Shown here piece by piece: positions 6,750 to 13,799 of a stretch of DNA of 17,012 nt. The translations under genes and the position numbers were made by a program. Origin of the DNA: JBGPLH01 sp041486365 [NCBI: Thermodesulfobacteriota bacterium] (GTDB taxonomy: Bacteria > JAUYMQ01). The number at the start of each line of letters is the position of its first letter. Position 1 is the stretch's first letter. The stretch is taken from contig JBGPLH010000032.1 of NCBI GenBank assembly GCA_041486365.1, positions 1 to 17,012 on the forward strand. Reading direction: 5' to 3'. The notes beneath the pieces are model-generated. The model was not told the origin of the DNA and searched no databases. It saw nothing but the letters and a program-made list of their open reading frames with translations.

Positions 6750-7760
6750 ATGAAGCCCGTCAGCCTCGACGGCAAGCCCGTCGGTCCCGGAGAGCCGATC
6801 TACGTCATCGCCGAGGGGGCCAACAACCACGCCGGCGATCACAAGATCGCGATGCAGATGGTCGAGGCCGCGGCCACGACGGGCGCCGACGCGGTGAAGT
6901 TTCAGTGCATGGACGCCGACGAGTTCGCCGTGCCCGCCTACGAGTGGTACAAGGTCTACCAGCAGCTGAAGTTCTCGAAGCAGCAGTGGAAGGATCTCAA
7001 GGATCGCGCCGCGGAGCTGGGGATCTCCTTCTGTGTCGACGTGCTCGACCCGCCGAGCGTGGATCTCCACGTGGACATCGGCACTCCCTTCTTCCGCCTG
7101 CACGCGGGCGACCTCGTGAACCCCTTCCTGCTGAGATACGCGGCGCAGGCGGACCGGCCCCTCCTCCTGCACACCGGCATGACCACGATCGGCGAGATCG
7201 AGTTCGCGATCGACTGCATCACGGCCGCGGGGAACGAGCAGATCGTGCTCCTCCACGGCTTCCAGGACCATCCGTCCCTGCACGCCGACATGCACCTGCG
7301 CGTGATCCGCACCTACCAGGAGATCTTCGACCGCCCCGTGGGCCTGAACGATCACACGACCGACACCGTGGCCGCACTGGCGGGCCTGGGCGCGGGCGCC
7401 ATGGCCATCGAGAAGCACTTCACGACGGACCGGGCCGCGAAGCGATACGACTGGGTTTCGGCGCTCGAGCCGCAGGAGTTCCGGAAGATGGTCGAGGATC
7501 TGCGCAGCGCGGAGACCTGCATGGGCAACGCGCTCCGCGAGCCCTCGGCGAAGGAGCTGGCCTGGCGGGAGACCACCCGCAAGTCGCTCGTAGCCCGGGA
7601 GGACCTCCCCGCCGGGACGATCCTCACCGAGGAGAACGTCGCGATGAAGCGGCGCACCCCGCTGGGGATCGGGCCGCTGGACGCCCCGTCGATCTTCGGA
7701 AAGCGCCTGGTCCGGGCCGTGAAGCGCAACGATCTTCTCACCCTCGAGGATCTGGCCTGA
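6750..7760 (+). CDS. Second NeuB-family synthase, divergent active site
   Basis: A 336-residue NeuB-like TIM barrel plus SAF domain. Conserved: YVIAEGANNHAGD (18-30) with E22; ADAVKFQ (46-52) with K50; HTGM (141-144); GLNDHTTD (198-205) with H202; IEKHFT (220-225) with H223; and the SAF domain from about 276, RKSLVAREDLPAGTILT. Compared with the canonical copy just upstream, YKIASYEL is FRLHAGDL (115-122: Lys to Arg, Glu to Asp) and LFHCAINYPP is LLHGFQDHPS (167-176). The metal and PEP-side core is thus kept while the substrate side differs, so a different six-carbon substrate or another function is likely. SpsE-like enzymes are the nearest comparison: the order NeuB-type, SpsF-type, PseG/SpsG-type is that of Bacillus spsE-spsF-spsG. 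The ATG has GAGAAGG upstream. Confidence 0.85.
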   Translation: MKPVSLDGKPVGPGEPIYVIAEGANNHAGDHKIAMQMVEAAATTGADAVKFQCMDADEFAVPAYEWYKVYQQLKFSKQQWKDLKDRAAELGISFCVDVLDPPSVDLHVDIGTPFFRLHAGDLVNPFLLRYAAQADRPLLLHTGMTTIGEIEFAIDCITAAGNEQIVLLHGFQDHPSLHADMHLRVIRTYQEIFDRPVGLNDHTTDTVAALAGLGAGAMAIEKHFTTDRAAKRYDWVSALEPQEFRKMVEDLRSAETCMGNALREPSAKELAWRETTRKSLVAREDLPAGTILTEENVAMKRRTPLGIGPLDAPSIFGKRLVRAVKRNDLLTLEDLA

Positions 7761-7800
7761 CATGCCCCCGCCTGACACGCCCTCGCCTGTCGTGAGCCCG
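7756..7800 (+). repeat. Three imperfect 15-bp tandem repeats at a gene junction
   Basis: CCTGACATGCCCCCG, CCTGACACGCCCTCG and CCTGTCGTGAGCCCG follow one another without gaps. The first contains the stop of the preceding gene and the ATG of the next; the other two extend that gene's N terminus by ten Pro-rich codons before the conserved domain starts. Confidence 0.6.
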
Positions 7801-8589
7801 CGGGTCGTCGCCGTGATCACCGCCCGCATGGGATCGGATCGCCTCCCCGGAAAGGTCCTGATGGATCTGGCCGGCAAGCCCGTGACCACGCACATGGTGG
7901 AGCGCCTCCGCCACGTGCGGGGCATCGACGGGGTCTGGCTCGGCACCTCCGTGAGCGCGAACAACGCCCCTTTGGTCGCCCTGGCCCGGGAGCTGGGGAT
8001 CGAGGTGTACCAGGGAAGCGAGGAGGACGTGCTGGAGCGGCACGTGACGATCGCCGACCGGAGCGGGGCTGATCACGTGGTGCGCGTCACGGCCGACTGC
8101 CCGCTGTTCGACATCGAGCTGGCCTCTCGCATGGTGGCCCACCACCGCGGGGCGAAGGCCGATTTCACCTACGTCCCGGCGGTGCTCTCCGTCGGCGTCC
8201 TCGTCGAGGTGATCAGCCGCCGCGCGCTCCATGTGGTCCACGAGCGCTACCAGGGCGAGCTGATCACCGTGCCGATCAAGGAGCACCCCGAGGATTTCCA
8301 TATCGAGCCCTTCGGAGTCCAGCAGGGACTGGACCCGCGCCTGATCCGGCCTGAGTTCCGTCTCACGCTCGACGAGGCGGCCGACTACGAGCTGCTGAAA
8401 CGCATCTACGGCGCGCTCTACCGTCAGGGGAAGCCCGTCGACGTCATCGAGGCCCTCGCGTTCCTCGACGCGCACCCCGAGGTAGCCGCCATCAACGCCC
8501 AGGTGCGGCAGAAGACCGGGAACCTCTACGCCCAGGAGCTCGACGCCCGCGTGCTCGCCGCCCGGCGCGACGGGCCGGCGGCGGAATGA
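7762..8589 (+). CDS. spsF: SpsF-type cytidylyltransferase (CMP-nonulosonate activation candidate)
   Basis: A 275-residue nucleotidyltransferase of the acylneuraminate cytidylyltransferase superfamily. The signature is ITARMGSDRLPGKVL (19-33), where true PseF/NeuA enzymes have the GGSKxxxxKN form; this RMGSxRLPGKxL version is that of Bacillus SpsF. RVTADCPLFD (108-117) carries the metal-binding Asp, and RLTLDEAADYELLKRIY (200-216) is the usual SpsF C-terminal element. The likely role is CTP-dependent activation of the nonulosonic acid, since no other cytidylyltransferase is in the window; this is inference. The first 14 residues are Pro-rich and come from a 15-bp tandem repeat, so a start at GTG 7792 is possible, though no Shine-Dalgarno supports it. 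The gene begins one base after the previous stop and overlaps the next as ATGA. Confidence 0.85.
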   Translation: MPPPDTPSPVVSPRVVAVITARMGSDRLPGKVLMDLAGKPVTTHMVERLRHVRGIDGVWLGTSVSANNAPLVALARELGIEVYQGSEEDVLERHVTIADRSGADHVVRVTADCPLFDIELASRMVAHHRGAKADFTYVPAVLSVGVLVEVISRRALHVVHERYQGELITVPIKEHPEDFHIEPFGVQQGLDPRLIRPEFRLTLDEAADYELLKRIYGALYRQGKPVDVIEALAFLDAHPEVAAINAQVRQKTGNLYAQELDARVLAARRDGPAAE

Positions 8590-9650
8590 GCCTCCTCGTC
8601 CGGGCCGACGGGAGCCGCGCCATCGGCCTCGGCCACCTCATGCGCTGCCACGCCCTGGCCCAGGAGGCGCGGCGGCGGGGCCACCCGGTCTACTTCCTCA
8701 CGCGCCCCCTCGACCACACGGGCATCGCGAAACTCCGGTCCCTGGGCGAGAGCTCCATCCCCCTAGTCGGCCCGGAGGACCCTCCCTCCGACCTCACGGC
8801 CACGCTGGGCGCGCTCCGACTCGCCTCTCGCGGCGGACTGCCCCGGCGCCCGATCCTCGTCACCGATCACAACGACCTCGACGCCGCCTGGCTCCGCGGC
8901 GCGCGAGAGGCGGGCCCCGTCGTGGTGAGCCTGAACGACCTCCCCCGCATCCGCTACGCCTCCCACCTCGTCGTGAACGGGAACGTCGGCGCCCAGAAGC
9001 TCGCCTACGAGACGGAGCCGGACGTGCGCCTCCTCCTCGGGCCCGCCTACTTCTTCTTCCGCGACGAGTTCCTCTCTCCGGGAGCAGCCCGGACGGATCA
9101 GCCGGAGGCCGCGCGGCGGATCGTCGTGACGCTCGGCGCGGGTGATGCGGGCAACGTGACGCAGCGGGCGCTGGAGGCGCTGGAGGGGTCGGCGGCGACG
9201 CTCGACGTCACGCTCGTCGCCGGGGCCGCCTACGGCCACGTCGCGGCACTCGAGGCCGCCGCGGCACGCTCGCGGCACCGCGTGCGCATCGAACGGGATC
9301 CGCCGGGCCCCGCCCGCGTCTTCGCGGCGGCGGATCTCGCCCTGTGCGCGGGAGGCTCGACCGCCTACGAGATGGCCATCCTCGGCGTGCCGTCCGTCGT
9401 CCTGATCCTCTCCGACACGCAGGCGGACGCCGCGCGGGCGCTGGACGACGAGGGCATAGCATTGTGCGCGGGAGAGCCGGACGCTGGACGGATCCTGGAC
9501 GCGGTCGAGCTCCTCCGGAGGGACGGGAAGCGCCGCCGGGATATGGCGGCGCGGGGCCGCGCGTGTTTCGACGGGCTCGGGCGCATGCGGGTGATCCGGG
9601 AAGCGGAGGCACTCGCGGGCGGGCCGCGCGAGGGAGAGGCCCTTGCCTGA
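8586..9650 (+). CDS. pseG: UDP-2,4-diacetamido-2,4,6-trideoxy-L-altropyranose hydrolase, PseG/SpsG type
   Basis: Removes UDP from the 2,4-diamino-trideoxy sugar so that the free hexose can enter the PEP condensation (family knowledge). The 354 residues form a GT-B-like fold. RADGSRAIGLGHLMRC (6-21) contains H17, the catalytic histidine position in Campylobacter PseG. LVTDHNDLDAAWLR (91-104), LLGPAYFFFRDEF (150-162), VTLGAGDAGNVT (181-192) and LCAGGSTAYEMAILGVPSV (253-271), the nucleotide-binding element, follow. The ATG overlaps the previous stop (ATGA). The last 8 nt overlap the TTG start of the next gene. Some related proteins fuse a GNAT acetyltransferase domain here; none is visible, so the PseH step is unassigned. 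Confidence 0.9.
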   Translation: MSLLVRADGSRAIGLGHLMRCHALAQEARRRGHPVYFLTRPLDHTGIAKLRSLGESSIPLVGPEDPPSDLTATLGALRLASRGGLPRRPILVTDHNDLDAAWLRGAREAGPVVVSLNDLPRIRYASHLVVNGNVGAQKLAYETEPDVRLLLGPAYFFFRDEFLSPGAARTDQPEAARRIVVTLGAGDAGNVTQRALEALEGSAATLDVTLVAGAAYGHVAALEAAAARSRHRVRIERDPPGPARVFAAADLALCAGGSTAYEMAILGVPSVVLILSDTQADAARALDDEGIALCAGEPDAGRILDAVELLRRDGKRRRDMAARGRACFDGLGRMRVIREAEALAGGPREGEALA

Positions 9651-11082
9651 CGTCGATGACATCGACGCCGTCGTCGCCGAATACGACCGGACCTTCGGCG
9701 GGATCCTCGTCGAGGGAATCGACCTGGCCGCGGCCAATCGCCTCTCCTTCTACGGCATGATCCACGCCCGCACGGGCTGCGCGTCCGCGTCCCGCCGATC
9801 ACGCTGGCTCGACGCGTTGAACGACCAGGCGGTCCTCCTGCGAGACAGGCTGCGCCGGACCGCCCCCTCGTCTCCGCCGCTTCCCGCCCCCGGGCCGCCC
9901 CGGACGCTCTTCTTCTTCGAAGCCATGAACCCCTCCGTCCATGCCACCCTCCGCCCGGCTCTCGAGGAGTTCTCGCCCGCCGAGGCCCGCGTCGCTTTCG
10001 TCCAGGGCGCTCACGTCCCGGAGGGAAGCGCTCACGAGACGCTGGTGGTGAAAGACTGGATCCCGCGGGGGATGGCGCACCGCTGCCCGGATCTCCCCGC
10101 CGCCCTCCGCACCCGGCAGCGCGAGGCGCGGATGGCGATCCTGCGCCGGGAATCGCTCCGCACGTGGCTCCTCCGGATGTCCCTTCGCACCGCCGACGCC
10201 GCGCGCGCGTTCACGAGAATCTACGACGCCTTTCCGACCACGGTCCTCGTCACGGCCTCCGACACGTCGTTCTGGGGATACTGCGCCACGGTGGAGGCAC
10301 GCCGGCGGGGAATCCCCTCCGTGACTCTTCAGCACGGAATGATGGTGGGCGCGGCAGGGTATGTGCCCGTCGTCTCGTCCCTCATCGCCGCCTGGGGCGA
10401 AGCCAGCGCCCGCTGGTTGCGGGAGAGGGGCGTCCCTCCGGAGAAGATCGTCGTCACCGGGGCGCCGCGCCTGGACGGGATAGTCAGAGGGACGCGGTGT
10501 CCCAGGGAGGTCCTTGCGGCCGGCCTCGGCGTGGATCCCGGGCGTCGATGGGTGGTCCTCGCGACCAACCAGATCCCCTTCGAGCGGAACGCGGCGCTCC
10601 TCGCGACCGCGCGCAAGGGGGTGATAGACTGGGGCGAGCCCGCGATCCTCCTCGTGAAGCTCCATCCCTCGGAGGATCCGGCTCCCTATCGGTCGGCCAT
10701 CGAGGGCGATCCGGACGTGGTGGTGGTTCCCCATGGCAAGGTGGATCTCTATGACTTGCTCGCCGCGGCCGACGCCGTCCTCACCTTCCACTCCAGCGTG
10801 GGCCTGGAGGCCATGGCCTTCGATCGTCCCGTGGTGAGTCTCGAAGCCTTCGGCGAGGAGAACCCTCTGCCCTATGCCCGGACCGGCGCGGCCGCAGCCG
10901 CGCGCTCGACGGAGGAGCTCGCCCGCGCACTTCGGGAAGACGTGGCGGACGGGGTGAGGACACTGGAGCGCCGGTCCGCGCGCGCAAGGTACGTGCGCGA
11001 CAACCTTCTGGCGACTGACGGGAAGAGCAGCCGGCGGGTCCGGGATCTGGTGGTGTCCCTCGCGCCGGGGAGACGCGCGTGA
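9643..11082 (+). CDS. GT-B glycosyltransferase, copy 1 (candidate nonulosonate transferase)
   Basis: A 479-residue cytoplasmic protein with no signal peptide. It opens MPDVDDIDAVVAEYDRTFGG. Motifs: LVTASDTSFWGYCATVEA (202-219), TLQHGMM (228-234), VTGAPRLDG (271-279), LVKLHPSEDP (337-346), TFHSSVGLEAMAFDRPVVSL (381-400) and FGEENPLPY (403-411). The LQHG, KLHP and HSSVGLEA elements resemble GT-B polymerases and transferases such as CDP-glycerol glycerophosphotransferases and capsule enzymes; HP and S-S motifs are also shared by bacterial sialyltransferases, which suits a CMP-nonulosonate donor. Donor and acceptor are inferred, not shown. The start is TTG with GGGAGAGG upstream, overlapping the pseG stop by 8 nt; the paralog at 11761 starts the same way, which supports this choice. 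Confidence 0.75.
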   Translation: MPDVDDIDAVVAEYDRTFGGILVEGIDLAAANRLSFYGMIHARTGCASASRRSRWLDALNDQAVLLRDRLRRTAPSSPPLPAPGPPRTLFFFEAMNPSVHATLRPALEEFSPAEARVAFVQGAHVPEGSAHETLVVKDWIPRGMAHRCPDLPAALRTRQREARMAILRRESLRTWLLRMSLRTADAARAFTRIYDAFPTTVLVTASDTSFWGYCATVEARRRGIPSVTLQHGMMVGAAGYVPVVSSLIAAWGEASARWLRERGVPPEKIVVTGAPRLDGIVRGTRCPREVLAAGLGVDPGRRWVVLATNQIPFERNAALLATARKGVIDWGEPAILLVKLHPSEDPAPYRSAIEGDPDVVVVPHGKVDLYDLLAAADAVLTFHSSVGLEAMAFDRPVVSLEAFGEENPLPYARTGAAAAARSTEELARALREDVADGVRTLERRSARARYVRDNLLATDGKSSRRVRDLVVSLAPGRRA

Positions 11083-11768
11083 GCCTTCGCCGCCGAATCC
11101 TCTTCCGCCTGGGGCGGGCGCTGGACCGCTCGGGCATCCCCGCCTTCGCGAACTCGGTCCTCGGCGGCCTGTACACCATGTACAAGGCCAAGGATCTGGG
11201 CGCCTTCGGGAAGGGAAGCACCATCCGACCCTTCTGCATCTTCCAGGGGGCGCGTCACATCCGGATTGGTTCGAGCACCCACGTCCGCGCGGGATGCCAT
11301 CTTCAGGCCGTCGAGTCCTACGCCGGCGCGCCGGAGGGAGGCGCGCCCCGAGGGACGCCCGAGATTCTCGTCGGGGACAGGACGCTGATCGGGCGGTTCT
11401 GCCATATCACCGCGGTTCGCCGAATCGAGATCGGTCAGGGCGTGTTGTTCGGCGAGGGCGTGTTGATCGCCGATCACGATCACGGCTTCGAGGATCCGGC
11501 GGCGGCGCCCCGCGATCAGCATCTGTCTCCAGGGCGGCCCATCCGGATCGGCGACGACTGCTGGCTGGGGGATCACGCCGCGATCCTGGCGGGTGTCACG
11601 CTGGGAAAGCATGCGATCGTGGGCGCCAACGCCACCGTCACCCGGGACGTCCCGGATTACACGGTCGTCGCCGGCAACCCCGCGCGCCCCGTATCCCGGT
11701 ACGATCCCGATCGGAAGATCTGGGTCGCCCTCGCCGGGGTGGGAAGCGCGGGAGAAGATCTTGCCTGA
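11079..11768 (+). CDS. Left-handed beta-helix acyltransferase (WbbJ/LacA-like), copy 1
   Basis: A 229-residue hexapeptide-repeat protein that probably O- or N-acetylates a sugar from acetyl-CoA. An amphipathic N-terminal stretch (1-50) precedes a coil of hexapeptide turns: GARHIRIGSSTHVRAGC, ILVGDRTLIGRFC, IEIGQGVLFGEGVLIADHDHGFED (with the catalytic-loop signature DHDHGFED at 132-139), then IRIGDDCWLGDHAAILAGVTLGKHAIVGANATVTRDVPDYTVVAGNPAR toward the end, in the usual order. The GTG start overlaps the glycosyltransferase stop (GTGA), with GGGGAGA upstream. Pairing with that transferase implies action on the same glycan. N4-acetylation of the PseC product (the missing PseH role) is an alternative. 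Motif runs quoted here are read in pieces of the one coil. Confidence 0.85.
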   Translation: MSLRRRILFRLGRALDRSGIPAFANSVLGGLYTMYKAKDLGAFGKGSTIRPFCIFQGARHIRIGSSTHVRAGCHLQAVESYAGAPEGGAPRGTPEILVGDRTLIGRFCHITAVRRIEIGQGVLFGEGVLIADHDHGFEDPAAAPRDQHLSPGRPIRIGDDCWLGDHAAILAGVTLGKHAIVGANATVTRDVPDYTVVAGNPARPVSRYDPDRKIWVALAGVGSAGEDLA

Positions 11769-13188
11769 CATCGACGCCTACGTCGCAGACTACGACCGGT
11801 TCTTCGGCGGTATCGACGTGGAGGGAATCGATCTCGCCTCGGCCAACCGGACGTCCTTCTATATCTCGATCCTGTCGGGGGAGCGGTTCCTGACAGGCTC
11901 TCTCCTCGCGCGGGCGCGGGAGACGCTGCTCGCCCACGCGGTCTTCGCGCGCGAGTTCTTCCGGAAGGAAGCCGCCCGGCGGGATCCACGCCCTGCCCGA
12001 TCGCCGAAGGTGCTCTTCTTCGTGGAGGGGGTGAACCCCGCGGTGGAGGGCACGATCCGGAGCGTCCTCGCGCAGTTCCCCGCCGACGAGGCGCGCGTGG
12101 CGCTGGCCTACGCGGAGGGGGAGCGGTTCCCCGGGCAGTACGATGTGGTGATCCTGGGCGAGTTTCTCGCGCGCGGCGCCCCCTGGTCGCTCGCCACGCT
12201 CCCGGGGGCGATTCTCGCCCGCCAGCGCCGGGCCGGTCTCCCGGTGCTCCGCCGCGCGTCGTTCCGCGCGTGGCTCCTGCGCCACTCGCTCCGCACGGCG
12301 GCGGCGGCCCACGCCCTCCCGCGACTTTACGACGCCTGGCCCGCGACCGTGCTCGTCACTGCCTCCGACACCGGGTTCTGGGGCCGCTGCGCCACGCTGG
12401 AAGCGAAGCGCCGGGGAATCGCGACGCTCACGCTCCAGCACGGGATGATGGCCGATGCGGCGGGTTACGTGCCCGTCGTCTCCGATCGCTTCGGCGCATG
12501 GGGCGAGGCAGGCGCGCGCTGGTTGCGAGAGCGCGGCGTCCCGGCGGAGAAGATCGCCGTCGTCGGAGCACCACGCCTGCCGGATCCGGACTCGGCGCCC
12601 CGAAGGGATCGCACCGCGCTCGCGGCCGGCCTGGCCATCGATCCGGCGCGCCGCTGGGTGATGCTGGCGACGAATCCGATCTCCCTGGGAAAGAACGCGG
12701 CGATGCTCGAGGTGGCGCGGGCGGGGGTGCGCGCCTGGGAGGCGAAGGCGATCCTCGTTCTGAAATTGCACCCGTCGGAGGACCCGGCGGCCTACCGCGC
12801 GATTCTGGGCTCCGATCCGAACGTCGTCCTGGTTCCGCACGGCGAGGCGCCGTTGTATGATCTGCTCGGAGCGGTCGACGCAGTGCTCACGTTCCACTCG
12901 AGCGTCGGCCTGGAGGGGATGCTCTTCGATCGCCCGATCGTGAGCCTCGAGCCCTTCGGGGAAGAGAACCCGCTCTCCTACGGGCGCGAGGGCGCCGCGG
13001 CCGTCGCCCGCGGGGCGGACGAGCTGGCTCGGGCGCTCGCCGCGGACGTGCCGCCGGGCTCGAACGCCGGGGCCCGCCGCGCCGCCCGCGAGCGTTACCT
13101 GAAGGACAACCTCGACGCCGTCGGGGAGAAGAGCGCGGCCCAGGTCCGGGCCCTGATCCGGGTGCTGGCGTCGGAGAAGACCCCTTGA
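11761..13188 (+). CDS. GT-B glycosyltransferase, copy 2 (candidate nonulosonate transferase)
   Basis: A 475-residue paralog of the protein at 9643. It begins MPDIDAYVADYDRFFGGIDV and continues VEGIDLASANRTSFY, matching copy 1. Motifs: LVTASDTGFWGRCATLEA (198-215), TLQHGMM (224-230), VVGAPRLP (267-274), LKLHPSEDP (334-342), TFHSSVGLEGMLFDRPIVSL (377-396) and FGEENPLSY (399-407). A longer frame runs upstream to 11593, but the TTG at 11761, with GGGAGAAG before it and the same 8-nt overlap with the preceding stop as copy 1, is the better start. The residues after the first 40 (40-130) and the tail differ most between copies, so the acceptor specificity may have split. The 3' end overlaps the next gene as TTGA. 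Confidence 0.75.
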   Translation: MPDIDAYVADYDRFFGGIDVEGIDLASANRTSFYISILSGERFLTGSLLARARETLLAHAVFAREFFRKEAARRDPRPARSPKVLFFVEGVNPAVEGTIRSVLAQFPADEARVALAYAEGERFPGQYDVVILGEFLARGAPWSLATLPGAILARQRRAGLPVLRRASFRAWLLRHSLRTAAAAHALPRLYDAWPATVLVTASDTGFWGRCATLEAKRRGIATLTLQHGMMADAAGYVPVVSDRFGAWGEAGARWLRERGVPAEKIAVVGAPRLPDPDSAPRRDRTALAAGLAIDPARRWVMLATNPISLGKNAAMLEVARAGVRAWEAKAILVLKLHPSEDPAAYRAILGSDPNVVLVPHGEAPLYDLLGAVDAVLTFHSSVGLEGMLFDRPIVSLEPFGEENPLSYGREGAAAVARGADELARALAADVPPGSNAGARRAARERYLKDNLDAVGEKSAAQVRALIRVLASEKTP

Positions 13189-13799
13189 GCCGCCGACGAT
13201 CGCTACTCTCCCTGATACGCATCCGCTTACGGTCCGCTTTCCTCCGCGCGCGCCTGGCGCGCATGGGCCAGGCCACGACGTTCCAGGCTCCCGGCCCATG
13301 GATCGTCGGGGGCGGGCGAATCGCACTGGGGAACGCCGTCTTCGGGCGTCCCTTCGTCCGTCTCGAAGCCATCACCTCTTCCCGCTCCCCGGCCCGGGGG
13401 CCGATCCTCACCGTGGAGGATCGCGCCTACCTGGGCTTCCACGTGTCGGTGTTCGCCACGCGGGGCGTCACGATCGGCCGGGACGTCTATCTCAACGGCC
13501 ACGTGACGATCTACGATCACTACCCGCCACTCGATTCGGAGGACGCGGGCGCGCCCGGACCGGCGGACGAGCGGGTGGGCGAGGTGTCCCTCGGCGATCA
13601 GTCGTGGATCGGCTGGGGCGCCGTCGTGATGCCCGGCGTGCGCATCGGGACCCACAGCGTGCTCGGCGCCAACAGCGTGGCGATCGAGGACGTCCCCGAT
13701 CACTGCGTCGCCGTGGGGAACCCCGCGGTGGTCGTCCGGCGCTACGACGCGCCGTCGAAGCGCTGGGTGAGCGTGGAGCCGGATGGGGGCGGGCCATGA
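13185..13799 (+). CDS. Left-handed beta-helix acyltransferase, copy 2
   Basis: A 204-residue hexapeptide-repeat protein, probably a sugar acetyltransferase. The first 40 residues are basic and amphipathic (MSRRRSLLSLIRIRLRSAFL), as in copy 1. The coil includes GGGRIALGNAVFGRPFVRLE, LTVEDRAYLGFHVSVFA, VTIGRDVYLNGHVTIYDHYP (loop YDHYPPLDSED, 110-120), VSLGDQSWIGWGAVVMPGV, IGTHSVLGANSVAIEDVPDH and AVGNPAVVVRRYD. The catalytic-type His sits in the YDHYP loop, where copy 1 has DHDHGFED. The start is a TTG overlapping the previous stop (TTGA), with GGAGAAG upstream. Its place after the second glycosyltransferase mirrors copy 1, so it probably modifies that transferase's product. Confidence 0.82.
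   Translation: MSRRRSLLSLIRIRLRSAFLRARLARMGQATTFQAPGPWIVGGGRIALGNAVFGRPFVRLEAITSSRSPARGPILTVEDRAYLGFHVSVFATRGVTIGRDVYLNGHVTIYDHYPPLDSEDAGAPGPADERVGEVSLGDQSWIGWGAVVMPGVRIGTHSVLGANSVAIEDVPDHCVAVGNPAVVVRRYDAPSKRWVSVEPDGGGP

Larger units (their letters stand above)
6674..6772 (+). repeat. Direct duplication of a gene start, 76 bp apart
   Basis: 6674-6696 and 6750-6772 agree at 19 of 23 positions, both beginning with (G/A)TGAAGCCCGTCA. Between them lie the hairpin repeat at 6701-6724 and a fresh ribosome binding site GAGAAGG. At 72 nt, this is the longest gap between consecutive genes of the operon. Confidence 0.65.
9643..13799 (+). repeat. Tandem duplication of a glycosyltransferase-acyltransferase gene pair
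   Basis: Unit 1 is 9643-11768 and unit 2 is 11761-13799. The glycosyltransferases are colinear over their full length; the block from LVTASDT to GAPRL (about 76 residues) is roughly three quarters identical by eye. Both start TTGCCTGAC, overlapping the previous stop by 8 nt. The acyltransferases are more diverged but share AGNPA/VGNPA and the closing RYD...WV. The pair was therefore probably duplicated as a unit. Confidence 0.75.

Noticed and set aside
8765-8794. Possible further copy of the hairpin repeat (reverse complement GGGTCCTCCGGGCCGACTAG)
   Set aside because: The similarity is partial, lies inside the pseG coding sequence and encodes normal-looking protein; chance in GC-rich DNA is more likely.
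11638-13326. Long minus-strand open frame of 562 codons
   Set aside because: Antisense to the second glycosyltransferase, rich in Arg, Gly and Val, with no motif; a similar antisense frame lies opposite copy 1, as expected for shadows of paralogs.
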